Counted from the stretch's first letter, positions 1-8,846 are shown. The stretch: DNA of 64,000 nt from an uncultured Pelagibacteraceae bacterium (GCA_902611265.1 CACLYY010000001.1:62001-126000), one strand, 5' to 3'. Numbers and translations are program-made. The notes: generated from the sequence alone by a model not told the origin.

Positions 1-283
1 GTTTAATTTTTTTACTCACTTTTATTAATTTATTATAATATTTTTTACTTTTAGGATCATCACACCATCCCATTTTTTTATTAATGGGAATACATTTTAA
101 TTTAGTTATTGGTTTTGAATTACGATCTTTTCTAAAATATAAATTTCCTAATGAAAATATACCTTTGGGGGTTTTCCTATCTCCCTCAAACTTAGTTTTT
201 GTTAAGCCATTTTTTCCAATACAACATTTTAAAAAAAAATCGTCATATTTAAGAGTTTCTTTATTTTTTAGAATAATTGTCAT
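1..283 (-). CDS. L,D-transpeptidase family (YkuD-like) protein, N-terminal part
   Basis: Reading the minus strand from an ATG at 283-281 gives 94 open codons that run off the window edge, so only the N-terminal part is present. The residues GKNGLTKTKFEGDRKTPKG followed by IFSLGNLYFRKDR resemble the start of short alphaproteobacterial YkuD-fold proteins, where the D-R-x-T-P-x-G segment is typical. The catalytic His/Cys segment would lie beyond position 1 and cannot be checked. Members of the family make or remodel 3-3 peptidoglycan cross-links in the periplasm. No signal peptide is visible, so periplasmic action is not shown here. The gene diverges from the winged-helix regulator with 13 bases between the two ATGs. 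Confidence 0.75.
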   Translation of the reverse strand, partial: MTIILKNKETLKYDDFFLKCCIGKNGLTKTKFEGDRKTPKGIFSLGNLYFRKDRNSKPITKLKCIPINKKMGWCDDPKSKKYYNKLIKVSKKIK

Positions 284-296
284 ATCTTGAATATAT

Positions 297-863
297 ATGA
301 ATAATCAAACTTTAGTAATTTATGATTTTGATATTATGTATGATATATTGATGGAAATAGAGGGTCACCTTACTTTCGATCTGATCAAAATATCTAAAAA
401 TAATCTTAAAGATTTTAACTTAAAAAATAATAAGAAGTATTTAATTATTTCTCAAAAAAAAATAAAAGATCAAAGTAACCAGATAATTATTGATAAGTTA
501 CCAATCGAAATAACAAAGTTAATAGAAGGCATAAATATAAATTTTTTAAAAACCATATACAATCAGCAGTCAGATATAAACTTAGGAAATTACAAACTCA
601 ATTTAAATTCTAGAAAGATTATTCAGAATGGAAATTCATTAAGCTTAACTGAAAGGGAAACAGATATTATAATTTTTTTAAGTAAAGCAACAAACCCTGT
701 TAAAATTTCCAAATTACAAACAGAGGTATGGGGTCACAACTCAAAACTAGAAACGCATACTGTAGAAACACATATATATAGATTAAGAAATAAAATAAGC
801 AAATATTTTAAGGATGATGATTTTATCTTGAGCTCTAAGGAAGGTTATACGATTTCAAAATAA
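297..863 (+). CDS. OmpR-type winged-helix regulator with degenerate receiver
   Basis: This 188-residue protein has a clear C-terminal OmpR/PhoB winged-helix domain at about residues 98-187. It shows LTERETDIIIFL, then VWGHNSKLETHTVETHIYRL, the recognition-helix region, and a final GYTI strand. The N-terminal 85 or so residues look like a shortened response-regulator fold. Where the strand ending in the phospho-acceptor Asp is expected the sequence reads KKYLIISQKK, with Ser instead of Asp, so phosphorylation-independent control is likely (inference). Position suggests it may control the divergent L,D-transpeptidase or the overlapping ArfA-like gene. Its stop codon overlaps the next start as TAATG. 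Confidence 0.8.
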   Translation: MNNQTLVIYDFDIMYDILMEIEGHLTFDLIKISKNNLKDFNLKNNKKYLIISQKKIKDQSNQIIIDKLPIEITKLIEGININFLKTIYNQQSDINLGNYKLNLNSRKIIQNGNSLSLTERETDIIIFLSKATNPVKISKLQTEVWGHNSKLETHTVETHIYRLRNKISKYFKDDDFILSSKEGYTISK

Positions 864-973
864 TGAGATCTAAAAAAAATTATATTGCTAAAGATTTATT
901 TACAAAAAAATATAAACCAAGAACTGTAAAACCTAAAAAAGGCAAAGGTTCTTTTAAAAGAAAAAAAAAATAA
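863..973 (+). CDS. arfA: ArfA-like ribosome-rescue peptide (36 aa)
   Basis: A 36-residue ORF starts at the ATG that overlaps the stop of the upstream regulator by one base, so translational coupling is likely. Its C-terminal half, YKPRTVKPKKGKGSFKRK, aligns without gaps to the ribosome-binding tail of E. coli ArfA (FRQRVEKNKKGKGSYMRK); the KKGKGS core is identical. ArfA recruits release factor 2 to ribosomes stalled on mRNAs that lack a stop codon. Unlike E. coli ArfA there is no hydrophobic C-terminal extension. The gene ends in an A-tract coding for Lys just before TAA. Identification rests on the short motif and should be treated as a good candidate. Confidence 0.7.
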   Translation: MRSKKNYIAKDLFTKKYKPRTVKPKKGKGSFKRKKK

Positions 974-986
974 TTTCTTTTTAATT

Positions 987-1916
987 TTATAGTCTGGCAC
1001 CTATTTGTTGAATAACTTTTGATGACATTTCTGTACCTTTATCTAAACTATCTTTCAAAGATAAGTTATTAACGTGTCCATGTAAGAAGCCTGCCGCAAA
1101 GAGATCCCCAGCACCTGTTAAATCAACTATTTTGAGACCCTCTTTTACCCCACATTCAACAACTTCATTTCCATTAATTGCAATTGCTCCTTTTTCACCT
1201 CTAGTTAAAACAATAATTTTTCCTAAAGATTTTGAAAATTCTATAACCTCATCAAAAGATTTTGCATCGATCAAAGATATGATCTCTTGTTCATTTGCAA
1301 AAGTTATATCTAATTTATTTTTAACTAATTCTAAAAAATGTGGCTTATGTCGATCAACACAAAACTGATCAGATAAAGACATGGCAACTTTATTTGCACT
1401 TTGAATAGCCTTTTCAAATGCTTTTTTGGGTTCACCCTCATCCCAAAGGTATCCCTCTAAAAGTATAATTCCACTTTGTTTAATAGCATCCGAACTGACA
1501 TCATTTTCATTTATCTTTCCTGCAGTTCCCAAAAATGTACACATTGTTCTCTCAGAATCTGGTGTAACTAAAATCAAGCATGTTCCAGTTGGTAGTTCTT
1601 CCTTTTTTTTTGAATAAAAATATTTAACATTTTCTTGTTTCAAGCCATCTTCATATTTACTACCAAGTTCATCATCATTAACTTTACCTATAAAACCAAC
1701 TTCATTCCCAAGTTGAGATAAGCCGACGATTGAATTTGCAACTGATCCTCCTGATACTGTTTTTTCTATTTTAAGATTTGATAATAGTTCCTTGAACTCT
1801 TTATCATCAAAAATTAATTTCATTGTACTTTTTGTTAAATTATTTTTAGTAATAAAATCATCCTCTACTTTGCAAATTACATCTACAATTGCATTTCCAA
1901 TTCCTAATATTTTCAT
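987..1916 (-). CDS. PfkB-family kinase, adenosine kinase-like
   Basis: This 309-residue protein belongs to the ribokinase/PfkB sugar-kinase family. The N-terminal GNAIVDVICKVED strand, the SGGSVANSIVGLSQLG motif (about residues 55-70) and the C-terminal signature DLTGAGDLFAAGFLHG, which holds the catalytic Asp and anion hole, are all present. The sequence style (GNAIVD, then GTAGKINENDV) is that of bacterial adenosine kinase-like enzymes, which phosphorylate a nucleoside or sugar at the 5' or equivalent hydroxyl using ATP. Substrate cannot be fixed from sequence alone. It is the last gene of a minus-strand dapB-nth-kinase unit, 3 bases after nth, and it converges on the ArfA-like gene. Confidence 0.85.
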   Translation of the reverse strand: MKILGIGNAIVDVICKVEDDFITKNNLTKSTMKLIFDDKEFKELLSNLKIEKTVSGGSVANSIVGLSQLGNEVGFIGKVNDDELGSKYEDGLKQENVKYFYSKKKEELPTGTCLILVTPDSERTMCTFLGTAGKINENDVSSDAIKQSGIILLEGYLWDEGEPKKAFEKAIQSANKVAMSLSDQFCVDRHKPHFLELVKNKLDITFANEQEIISLIDAKSFDEVIEFSKSLGKIIVLTRGEKGAIAINGNEVVECGVKEGLKIVDLTGAGDLFAAGFLHGHVNNLSLKDSLDKGTEMSSKVIQQIGARL

Positions 1917-1919
1917 TGA

Positions 1920-2573
1920 TTATGCTTTCTTTGTTATAAGTGGTTTTTTTCTCTTAGGATAACAACTAGTACAGATTTTACAAGATAAACCATAGCACTC
2001 TCTTGCCTTACAGTACTCTCTTCCATAATAAATTATTTGAAGATGCAACTTATTCCAATACTTTTTTGGAAAAAGCCTTTTTAAATCTTTCTCAGTTTGG
2101 ATAACATTTTTTCCATTTGTTAAACCCCATCTTTGAGCAAGTCTATGTATATGTGTATCTATTGGGAAAGCAGGATACCCAAATCCTTGAGACATCACGA
2201 CACTAGCTGTTTTGTGTCCAACGCCTGGTAACTCCTCAAGTTGCTCAAATGTTTTAGGAACTTTTCCATTGTATTTTTTCACTAAAGTTTTTGATAAATT
2301 ATAAACGCTCTTAGCCTTAACTCTAAAAATACCAATACTTCTTATTAGCTTTTCAATTTTTTTTCTTCCAAGTTTTACAAAATGTTCTGGTTTATTATAT
2401 TTTGGATATATATTTTTTGTTACATTATTAACATTTACGTCCGTACATTGTGCAGATAAAAGAACAGAAACCAATAAAGTAAACATATTTCTGTGTTTGA
2501 GAGGTATTGGTGTTTTTGGATATATTTTATTTAATATTTTAAGAACAATTTTTGCTCTTTGTTCTTCGTTCAT
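1920..2573 (-). CDS. nth: Endonuclease III (DNA glycosylase/AP lyase)
   Basis: This 217-residue base-excision repair enzyme removes oxidised pyrimidines and cleaves the abasic site. The helix-hairpin-helix motif LEELPGVGHKTASVVMSQGF carries the catalytic Lys, and the catalytic Asp is in the following FPIDTHIHRLAQR. The C-terminal Cys-rich stretch, CKARECYGLSCKICTSC, contains five Cys, but their spacing does not fit the usual C-x6-C-x2-C-x5-C iron-sulfur pattern (see findings). The start ATG overlaps the dapB stop by 4 bases, so the two are probably co-translated. Confidence 0.93.
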   Translation of the reverse strand: MNEEQRAKIVLKILNKIYPKTPIPLKHRNMFTLLVSVLLSAQCTDVNVNNVTKNIYPKYNKPEHFVKLGRKKIEKLIRSIGIFRVKAKSVYNLSKTLVKKYNGKVPKTFEQLEELPGVGHKTASVVMSQGFGYPAFPIDTHIHRLAQRWGLTNGKNVIQTEKDLKRLFPKKYWNKLHLQIIYYGREYCKARECYGLSCKICTSCYPKRKKPLITKKA

Positions 2574-3346
2574 TTAAAATTTAAAACATCACGCATAGAA
2601 TATAAACCAGGTTTCTTATTCATTAGCCATTTGCCAGCTGTTAAGGCTCCTTCGCTATATAAAGCTCTATCAAATGCCTCATGATTTAGTGTAATAATTT
2701 CTTTACCGCTAGAAAACTTTACCTCGTGTTCACCTACCGTTTTACCTTTACGTATTGAGTTAAAATTAATTTTTTTTCCATAAGGAAAACTTTTTTTGTT
2801 TAGATACTTTTTTCCAATTAAATTGTAAAAATCCCTATTTTTACCTACAGCTATACCTTTACCCAGCATTAACGCTGTTCCAGATGGATGGTCTATTTTA
2901 TGCTTATGATGTACTTCATACACTTTACTTAAAAAATTATTACCTAATGATTTAGAGGCAATTTCAGTTAAATACATCAATAGATTTATGCCTAAACTCA
3001 TATTGCCAGCTTTTAAAATAGGAATTTTTTTTGAAAATTTTTTAATTTGAAGTTCTTCCATTTTAGAGAAACCGGTTGTGCCAATAACCACTCTTTTTTT
3101 TAGCTTCGATGCTATTTTAAGAATTTCAAAAGTACATTTAGGAATTGTAAAATCGATTATTAAATCAACACTTTTAAAAGAATTTTCATGATTCAAACTA
3201 GGTTTTATCCCAGCAATTTTTTTTTCTATTAATCTGTTTTCTGTAAGTGTGGTTAATTTAAAATTTTTATCAGTTTTAGAAGATTTCACTAATTGCTGGC
3301 CCATTCGTCCCATGCAACCAGATATCGCTAATTTTACTTTGCTCAT
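2570..3346 (-). CDS. dapB: 4-hydroxy-tetrahydrodipicolinate reductase
   Basis: A 258-residue reductase of the lysine/diaminopimelate pathway that reduces hydroxy-tetrahydrodipicolinate with NAD(P)H in the cytoplasm. The N-terminal dinucleotide-binding loop is AISGCMGRMGQQLV, the central segment VVIGTTGFS is conserved, and the catalytic/substrate motif appears as EVHHKHKIDHPSGTAL at about residues 150-165. Length is normal for the family. It is the first gene of the dapB-nth-kinase unit and diverges from the secreted FG-GAP protein across 41 bases. Its product feeds lysA, which also lies in this window. Confidence 0.95.
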   Translation of the reverse strand: MSKVKLAISGCMGRMGQQLVKSSKTDKNFKLTTLTENRLIEKKIAGIKPSLNHENSFKSVDLIIDFTIPKCTFEILKIASKLKKRVVIGTTGFSKMEELQIKKFSKKIPILKAGNMSLGINLLMYLTEIASKSLGNNFLSKVYEVHHKHKIDHPSGTALMLGKGIAVGKNRDFYNLIGKKYLNKKSFPYGKKINFNSIRKGKTVGEHEVKFSSGKEIITLNHEAFDRALYSEGALTAGKWLMNKKPGLYSMRDVLNFK

Positions 3347-3387
3347 TAATTTATTTTAATATATTTTTTAATTAATATACAACAATT

Positions 3388-4824
3388 ATGGTTATTAAAT
3401 ACCTATTAAAATTTTTTCTGGTTTTATTTTTTTTTGTGTCTCACAATCATTCTAAAGCAGACTTTTTTAAAGATATTACATCTCAAATTGAAGATAATGA
3501 CTTTAGACTTAGTTATGGTATTTCCGTTACGGATGTTAACCAAGACAGTAAATATGAATTTGTAGTTACCGGATTTGGATTTTCGAATTTAGCTTTAACT
3601 TATCAAAATGGTAAAATAGTAAACATTAATAAAAATGAAAGATTTGATGATGCTAAAAGAAAAACAATTGGTGTAGCTGCATGTGATATAGATCAAGATG
3701 GTTTTGAAGAAATTTATTTCTTAAACACGGACACTTATAGTGGAGAAAAAAAATATTCAGATAGATTGATTGATAATAATAGCGATAGCTTTGTAGATTT
3801 GTTTGAAAAAGATATCAATAAAAAGAACCTGAATTTAACCGCTGGAAGATCAGTTGTTTGTGTTGATAGAAATGGTGATGGAAAATATGGCATATATGTT
3901 GCGAATTATGGAGGACCTACTAGATTTTATGAACTCCGTTCTGGACAAATTCTAGATTTAGCAGAACAGCTTAAAATCAACAAAATAACTGGAGGAAGAG
4001 CAGTGGTTGCAGGAAATATTTTGTCAGGAAAAACGGATATATTTGCTGCAAATGAGAGAGGTAAAAATTTTTTATATTACAACTCTGATGGATATTTTCT
4101 GGACATTGCCGAAGATTATAAAGTTGACGATCAATACGAAAATGGAAGAGGCACAACTTTAACTGATATATTTTATAGAGGACGACTAGATATAGTTACA
4201 TCTAATTGGAATGGTTATCATAGGGCCTTCGTTTTAGAAGACAACAAGTTTAGAGATATTGCTACTCCAACCTATAATATTCCAACTAAAATTAGAACTG
4301 TAATATCAGCAGATTTTGATAATGATGGCTATGATGAGATATTCATGAATAACATTGGTGAGCCAAATAAACTATTCAAAATAAAAGAAAATGGGTTTTT
4401 TGAAGAAATCAATATTAAAAATGCTTATGAAGCAAATGGTCTTGGAACAGGTGCAGCTGTAGCAGATATAGATGATGATGGAATTTTAGAATTGTTAATT
4501 GCTCATGGTGAATCTGGAATGCAACCATTAACAATGTATAAAGCTGATATTAAAAAAGATTTCAATTATTTAAGGATAAAGCCATTAAATAAATTTGGAG
4601 CTCCTGCTAGAGGAGCTACTGTAATATTAAAATCAAATTTGAGAAATCATGCTAAAACAATTGATTCTGGATCTGGTTATTTATGTCAAATGGAACCAGT
4701 GGCACATTATGGAATTAGAGATGGTGAAAAAAATATTTCTATTAAAATTATTTGGACGAATGGTCTTACTGAGACTTTAAATATTAATGAATTAAATAAA
4801 ACAATAGAAGTTAACCAAAAATAA
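3388..4824 (+). CDS. Secreted FG-GAP/VCBS repeat protein with ASPIC/UnbV domain (CRTAC1-like)
   Basis: This 478-residue protein has an N-terminal signal peptide (LLKFFLVLFFFVSHNHSKA) and then repeated DxDxDG-type calcium-binding loops: DVNQDSKYEF, DIDQDGFEEI, DRNGDGKYGI, DFDNDGYDEI and DIDDDGILEL. These suggest an integrin-alpha-like beta-propeller. The C-terminal 90 residues (FNYLRIKPLNKFGAPARGA, then a SGSGYLCQMEP segment and IKIIWTNG) match the ASPIC/UnbV domain that ends CRTAC1-like proteins. The molecular role of bacterial members is poorly known; ligand or polymer binding at the cell surface is an inference. It is followed after 57 bases by another secreted protein. Confidence 0.82.
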   Translation: MVIKYLLKFFLVLFFFVSHNHSKADFFKDITSQIEDNDFRLSYGISVTDVNQDSKYEFVVTGFGFSNLALTYQNGKIVNINKNERFDDAKRKTIGVAACDIDQDGFEEIYFLNTDTYSGEKKYSDRLIDNNSDSFVDLFEKDINKKNLNLTAGRSVVCVDRNGDGKYGIYVANYGGPTRFYELRSGQILDLAEQLKINKITGGRAVVAGNILSGKTDIFAANERGKNFLYYNSDGYFLDIAEDYKVDDQYENGRGTTLTDIFYRGRLDIVTSNWNGYHRAFVLEDNKFRDIATPTYNIPTKIRTVISADFDNDGYDEIFMNNIGEPNKLFKIKENGFFEEINIKNAYEANGLGTGAAVADIDDDGILELLIAHGESGMQPLTMYKADIKKDFNYLRIKPLNKFGAPARGATVILKSNLRNHAKTIDSGSGYLCQMEPVAHYGIRDGEKNISIKIIWTNGLTETLNINELNKTIEVNQK

Positions 4825-4881
4825 TAGGACAATAAAACCCAATTAATTTTTTAGAATTAAAAGTATACTTTAATAAATTAC

Positions 4882-5592
4882 ATGAGTTTATTAAAAAAAA
4901 TTAAAAACTTTATACTATTCAGTCTTTTAATAAGCTTTAGTATGTCTCAACCTACCCAAGCAACCCAATTTAATTATTATGCTGATCTAGCTGGAGATTG
5001 GTCAGAAATCTTTCCTGATCAAAATAGAAATGCAGCAGGTCCTAAATTTTTTAAACATATTTTAGGTAAAAAAATTACTTACCAGGACTTTTTGGAATAT
5101 AACAAACTATATTGCGCAGTGTCTGGTTCATTGATAGACCCCAATAACAAACCTGAATTTGTGTATCTTAATAGCGTTGAAAATGAAGAGAAAATTTGTG
5201 GTTTTTATCATAGATGCTGTGTCCCATGTTCATGTGATTTGATGAAATATTCAAAAGTTAAAAAAATGAATTACACTTTTACAGATGGTGAAAAAGAATT
5301 TTTTGTTTTAACAATAAGTAATCCCTGTGGAAAAGATGACTTTCCAATGGAAGTTAATAAGAATTATTTTTGTAACGGTAAAAAACTTGATGACAAACAA
5401 GTATATGTTTTAGATGATAGGTTAGTTATTGGTTTGTTTCATAATGCATCAAAATGTAATGAACAAAGCATAGCAGCAATCGATAAACACGAGATAACTG
5501 GCCAATATTGTGCTTTTAGAAATACGGCACCTCTTGAGGAAGTAAAAGGGGGCATGGGAGATATCTTTATTAGGCTAGCAAAAGATAATTAA
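4882..5592 (+). CDS. Secreted Cys-rich protein of unknown function
   Basis: I do not recognise this 236-residue protein. It has a signal peptide (FILFSLLISFSMSQPTQA) ending near residue 27. The mature part carries about ten cysteines, including a CCVPCSCD cluster near residue 115 and single Cys in NPCGKDD, YFCNGK, ASKCNEQ and QYCAFR. The even number suits disulfides in the periplasm, or a metal site at the CCxxCxC cluster (inference). It is transcribed in the same direction as the CRTAC1-like gene 57 bases upstream, so the two may be co-expressed. Its stop overlaps the stop of the convergent small membrane-protein gene. Confidence 0.7.
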   Translation: MSLLKKIKNFILFSLLISFSMSQPTQATQFNYYADLAGDWSEIFPDQNRNAAGPKFFKHILGKKITYQDFLEYNKLYCAVSGSLIDPNNKPEFVYLNSVENEEKICGFYHRCCVPCSCDLMKYSKVKKMNYTFTDGEKEFFVLTISNPCGKDDFPMEVNKNYFCNGKKLDDKQVYVLDDRLVIGLFHNASKCNEQSIAAIDKHEITGQYCAFRNTAPLEEVKGGMGDIFIRLAKDN

Positions 5593-5690
5593 ATTATTCC
5601 AATTCCTTCTTTATAGAAATAGGCACCTAAAATTAAAATTGCTAAAATATAAATAACTCCAAAAATAATATATTTTATTTTTTTTTTCAT
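5589..5690 (-). CDS. Small single-pass membrane protein downstream of dnaJ (33 aa)
   Basis: An ATG at 5690-5688 follows the dnaJ stop codon without any spacer and opens a 33-codon frame. The product has a basic KKKIK start, one hydrophobic helix (YIIFGVIYILAILILGAYF) and a short KEGIGII tail, which predicts a single-pass inner-membrane peptide. A purine-rich GGAAAA in the end of dnaJ lies a suitable distance upstream as ribosome-binding site. It should be co-transcribed with dnaK-dnaJ and so possibly heat-inducible. I know of no named family; function unknown. Confidence 0.6.
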   Translation of the reverse strand: MKKKIKYIIFGVIYILAILILGAYFYKEGIGII

Positions 5691-6818
5691 TTAATTTTTC
5701 CAGAAATTTTTAGCTTTTTGAAAAAATCTTTTTATACTTGGATTTGATCTATCATTTTCAATTTTTCTAAATTTTTCAAGTAATTCTTTTTGTTCTTTAT
5801 TTAAGGATACTGGCACCTCAGTGTTAACTTGGACGTATAAATCTCCATAGTCTCCTCTTCTCATAAATGGCATTCCTTTGCCTTTCAATCTAAATTGTTT
5901 ACCACTTTGAGTTCCGTCTGGAATTTTTATTTTTGCTTTACCTCCATCTATTGTAGGTATTTCGATTGTTGTTCCTAGTGCTGCATCTGTAAATGAGATA
6001 GGAAATTCAAAAAATAAATTTACTTCTGATCTTTTAAAAAGTTCGTGTGACTCAACATTAATAAATAAATAAAGATCTCCATTACTTGCTCCTCTTGATC
6101 CAGCTTCTCCTTTCCCAGATAATCTAATCTTTGTTCCATCATCTACACCTTTAGGAATAGTTACAGAAAGTCTTTTACTAGCTTGCTTTTTGCCTTGCCC
6201 TCCACAACTTGTGCATGGATCAGTTATTTGTTCACCAGAACCAGCACATTGAGGGCATGTTTGCTGAACTGTAAAAAAACCCTGACTTGATCGTACTTGT
6301 CCGTGACCACCACACATTGAACAAGAACTTGCACTATGACCTGGTTTTGATCCAGAACCGCTGCATGTACCACATCTTTCGGAGGTTGAAAATTTAATAT
6401 CCTGTTTTTTTCCAGTATAAGCTTCTTCCAAGGTTATTGAGAGATCATATCTTAAATCAGATCCTCTGTTATTAGATCTTCTTGATCTTCTTCCACCTCC
6501 ACCAAATCCTTCTCCAAAAAAATCCTCAAAAATATCTGAAAAGGAGCCTGAAAAGTCAAAGTTTCCAAAGCCTCCTCTACCACTTCCGCCATTTTCAAAA
6601 GCTGCGTGTCCAAAATTATCGTAATTCTGTTTTCTCTCTGAGTTTGATAAAACGTGATATGCTTCTGAGGCCTCTTTAAATTTTTCCTCAGCTCCTTTAT
6701 CACCTTTATTTTTGTCAGGATGATATTTTACTGCTTGTTTTCTGTATGCTGCTTTTATTTGGTCGGGACTAGCACTTTTATCAACACCTAACACATCATA
6801 GTAATCTCTTTTTGCCAT
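5691..6818 (-). CDS. dnaJ: Chaperone protein DnaJ (Hsp40)
   Basis: This 375-residue co-chaperone stimulates DnaK ATPase and delivers unfolded clients. Its domains in order are a J domain with the HPD triad (VKYHPDKNKG), a Gly/Phe-rich linker, four CxxCxGxG zinc repeats from about residue 148 (CGTCSGSG, CSMCGGHG, CPQCAGSG, CTSCGGQG) and the C-terminal substrate-binding domains. Length is typical of full type I DnaJ. It lies 28 bases after dnaK in the same orientation and is followed directly by the small membrane-protein ORF. Confidence 0.97.
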   Translation of the reverse strand: MAKRDYYDVLGVDKSASPDQIKAAYRKQAVKYHPDKNKGDKGAEEKFKEASEAYHVLSNSERKQNYDNFGHAAFENGGSGRGGFGNFDFSGSFSDIFEDFFGEGFGGGGRRSRRSNNRGSDLRYDLSITLEEAYTGKKQDIKFSTSERCGTCSGSGSKPGHSASSCSMCGGHGQVRSSQGFFTVQQTCPQCAGSGEQITDPCTSCGGQGKKQASKRLSVTIPKGVDDGTKIRLSGKGEAGSRGASNGDLYLFINVESHELFKRSEVNLFFEFPISFTDAALGTTIEIPTIDGGKAKIKIPDGTQSGKQFRLKGKGMPFMRRGDYGDLYVQVNTEVPVSLNKEQKELLEKFRKIENDRSNPSIKRFFQKAKNFWKN

Positions 6819-6846
6819 AACTAGTTATAGACAAATGGTTGATAGT

Positions 6847-8766
6847 TTAGGCGCTTTTTTCTTTATCGTCTTTTACTTCTTCAAAGTCTGCATCAACAAC
6901 ATTATCGTCTTTTTTCCCTTCATCTTTTGCATCTTTAGGTGCTTCACCAGGTTTAGTACTTTGTTGTGATTTGTAAATAGCTTCTCCTAGTTTCATAGAA
7001 GCTTGAACCAAATCTTGAGTCTTCTTTTTAATCTCCTCTACGTCAGTCCCTTTTAATGCATTTCTAACATTTGCTGATGCATCCTCGATAGCTTTTTTAT
7101 CTGCATCAGAAACTTTACTACCATGTTCTTTTAAATTTTTTTCTGTAGAATGAAGCAAAGTATCAGCTTGGTTTCTAGCATCAACCGCTTCTCTTTTCTT
7201 TTTATCAGCCTCTTTATTTGTTTCAGCATCCTTAACCATTTGATTTATTTCATCTTCACTTAAACCTCCTGATGCCTGGATTTGAATTTTTTGCTCTTTA
7301 CCAGTCCCCTTATCTTTTGCAGAGACATTTACTATACCGTTTGCGTCAATATCAAATGTAACTTCAATTTGAGGAACACCTCTAGGTGCTGGAGCAATAC
7401 CTACTAGCTCAAAATTACCTAGAACCTTATTATCTGAAGCCATATCTCTTTCACCCTGTAAAACTCTTATTGAGACTGCAGGTTGGTTATCTTCTGCTGT
7501 CGAGAAAACTTGACTTTTTTTAGTTGGTATTGTTGTATTTTTTTCTATCAGTTTAGTTGAAACTCCACCTAATGTTTCAATTCCAAGAGAAAGTGGGGTA
7601 ACATCAAGCAAAAGGACATCTTTAACGTCACCCTGTAAAACTCCAGCTTGAATAGCAGCTCCCATTGCAACGACTTCGTCAGGATTTACAGATTTATTTG
7701 GTTCCTTACCAAAGAAATTCTTAACTTCCTCGATAACCTTAGGCATTCTTGTCATTCCACCAACTAATATTACTTCATCAATTTCACTTGCATTTAAACC
7801 AGCATCTTTAAGAGCTGTTTCGCATGGCGGGATCGTTCTAGAAATAAGATCTTCTACGAGAGCCTCAAGTTTTGCTCTAGTCATCTTCATATTTATATGT
7901 TTTGGACCAGTTTTGTCTGCAGTTATAAATGGTAAATTTATTTCTGTTTGAGCAGCTGAAGATAACTCAATTTTAGCTTTTTCTGCCGCTTCTTTAAGTC
8001 TCTGTAAAGCTAGTTTGTCAGATTTTAGATCAATACCATTTTCTTTTTTAAATTCAGATAATAAATATTCAACAATGGTGTTATCAAAATCTTCACCACC
8101 TAAAAAAGTATCACCATTCGTTGATTTTACCTCAAACACTCCATCACCAAGTTCGAGTATAGAAACATCAAATGTACCTCCACCTAAGTCATAAACAGCA
8201 ATTTTTTTGTTTGTTTTTTTATCTAATCCATATGCAAGAGAAGCAGCTGTTGGCTCATTAATAATTCTTAAAACTTCTAATCCTGCAATTTTTCCCGCAT
8301 CTTTAGTAGCTTGTCTTTGAGCATCATTAAAGTAAGCTGGTACAGTAATTACAGCCTGTGAAACTTCTTGCCCTAAATATTTCTCTGCTGTCTCTTTCAT
8401 TTTTTGAAGTGTGAATGCGGAAATCTGGGACGGAGAATACTTATTTCCTTTAGCTTCGATCCATGCATCACCTTTGTCTGAATTGACAATTTTAAATGGA
8501 GCAGTCTCAACATCTTTTTTTACAGATGGATCATCAAAATTTCTTCCAATCAATCTTTTTACAGCAAAAATTGTATTTTCAGGGTTTGTTACTGCCTGTC
8601 TTTTTGCAGGTTGACCTATTAATTTTTCATCATTATCTGAAAATGCTACAACTGATGGAGTTGTTCTAGCGCCTTCAGCGTTTTCTAATACCTTAGCTTG
8701 TGTACCTTCCATTACAGCAACACAAGAATTTGTAGTTCCAAGATCTATTCCTATTACTTTACTCAT
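6847..8766 (-). CDS. dnaK: Chaperone protein DnaK (Hsp70)
   Basis: A full-length 639-residue Hsp70. The ATPase domain starts with [15 protein letters not shown] and includes [20 protein letters not shown] and [13 protein letters not shown]. The inter-domain linker and substrate domain ([19 protein letters not shown]) follow, and the acidic C-terminal tail ends near [11 protein letters not shown]. It folds and protects proteins in the cytoplasm with DnaJ and GrpE. The 80-base gap to grpE contains a good ribosome-binding site (AAAGGAAT) before the ATG and may hold its own promoter. It contains a single TTAGCACT element but no complete CIRCE operator. Confidence 0.98.
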   Translation of the reverse strand: MSKVIGIDLGTTNSCVAVMEGTQAKVLENAEGARTTPSVVAFSDNDEKLIGQPAKRQAVTNPENTIFAVKRLIGRNFDDPSVKKDVETAPFKIVNSDKGDAWIEAKGNKYSPSQISAFTLQKMKETAEKYLGQEVSQAVITVPAYFNDAQRQATKDAGKIAGLEVLRIINEPTAASLAYGLDKKTNKKIAVYDLGGGTFDVSILELGDGVFEVKSTNGDTFLGGEDFDNTIVEYLLSEFKKENGIDLKSDKLALQRLKEAAEKAKIELSSAAQTEINLPFITADKTGPKHINMKMTRAKLEALVEDLISRTIPPCETALKDAGLNASEIDEVILVGGMTRMPKVIEEVKNFFGKEPNKSVNPDEVVAMGAAIQAGVLQGDVKDVLLLDVTPLSLGIETLGGVSTKLIEKNTTIPTKKSQVFSTAEDNQPAVSIRVLQGERDMASDNKVLGNFELVGIAPAPRGVPQIEVTFDIDANGIVNVSAKDKGTGKEQKIQIQASGGLSEDEINQMVKDAETNKEADKKKREAVDARNQADTLLHSTEKNLKEHGSKVSDADKKAIEDASANVRNALKGTDVEEIKKKTQDLVQASMKLGEAIYKSQQSTKPGEAPKDAKDEGKKDDNVVDADFEEVKDDKEKSA

Positions 8767-8846
8767 AATTTTAATTCCTTTCGGTCATATAAGTGCTAAT
8801 TTTTATACTACAACCGTCTTTAATATTTAAATTTAGGTTGTTTTTG

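Noticed and set aside
84..290. A 68-codon plus-strand open frame at the window start.
   Set aside because: The opposite strand encodes a recognisable L,D-transpeptidase start over the same bases; the plus frame has no family resemblance.
8791..8799. TTAGCACTT upstream of dnaK, resembling half of a CIRCE operator.
   Set aside because: The matching GAGTGCTAA half at the 9-base spacing is absent; a single half-site can occur by chance.
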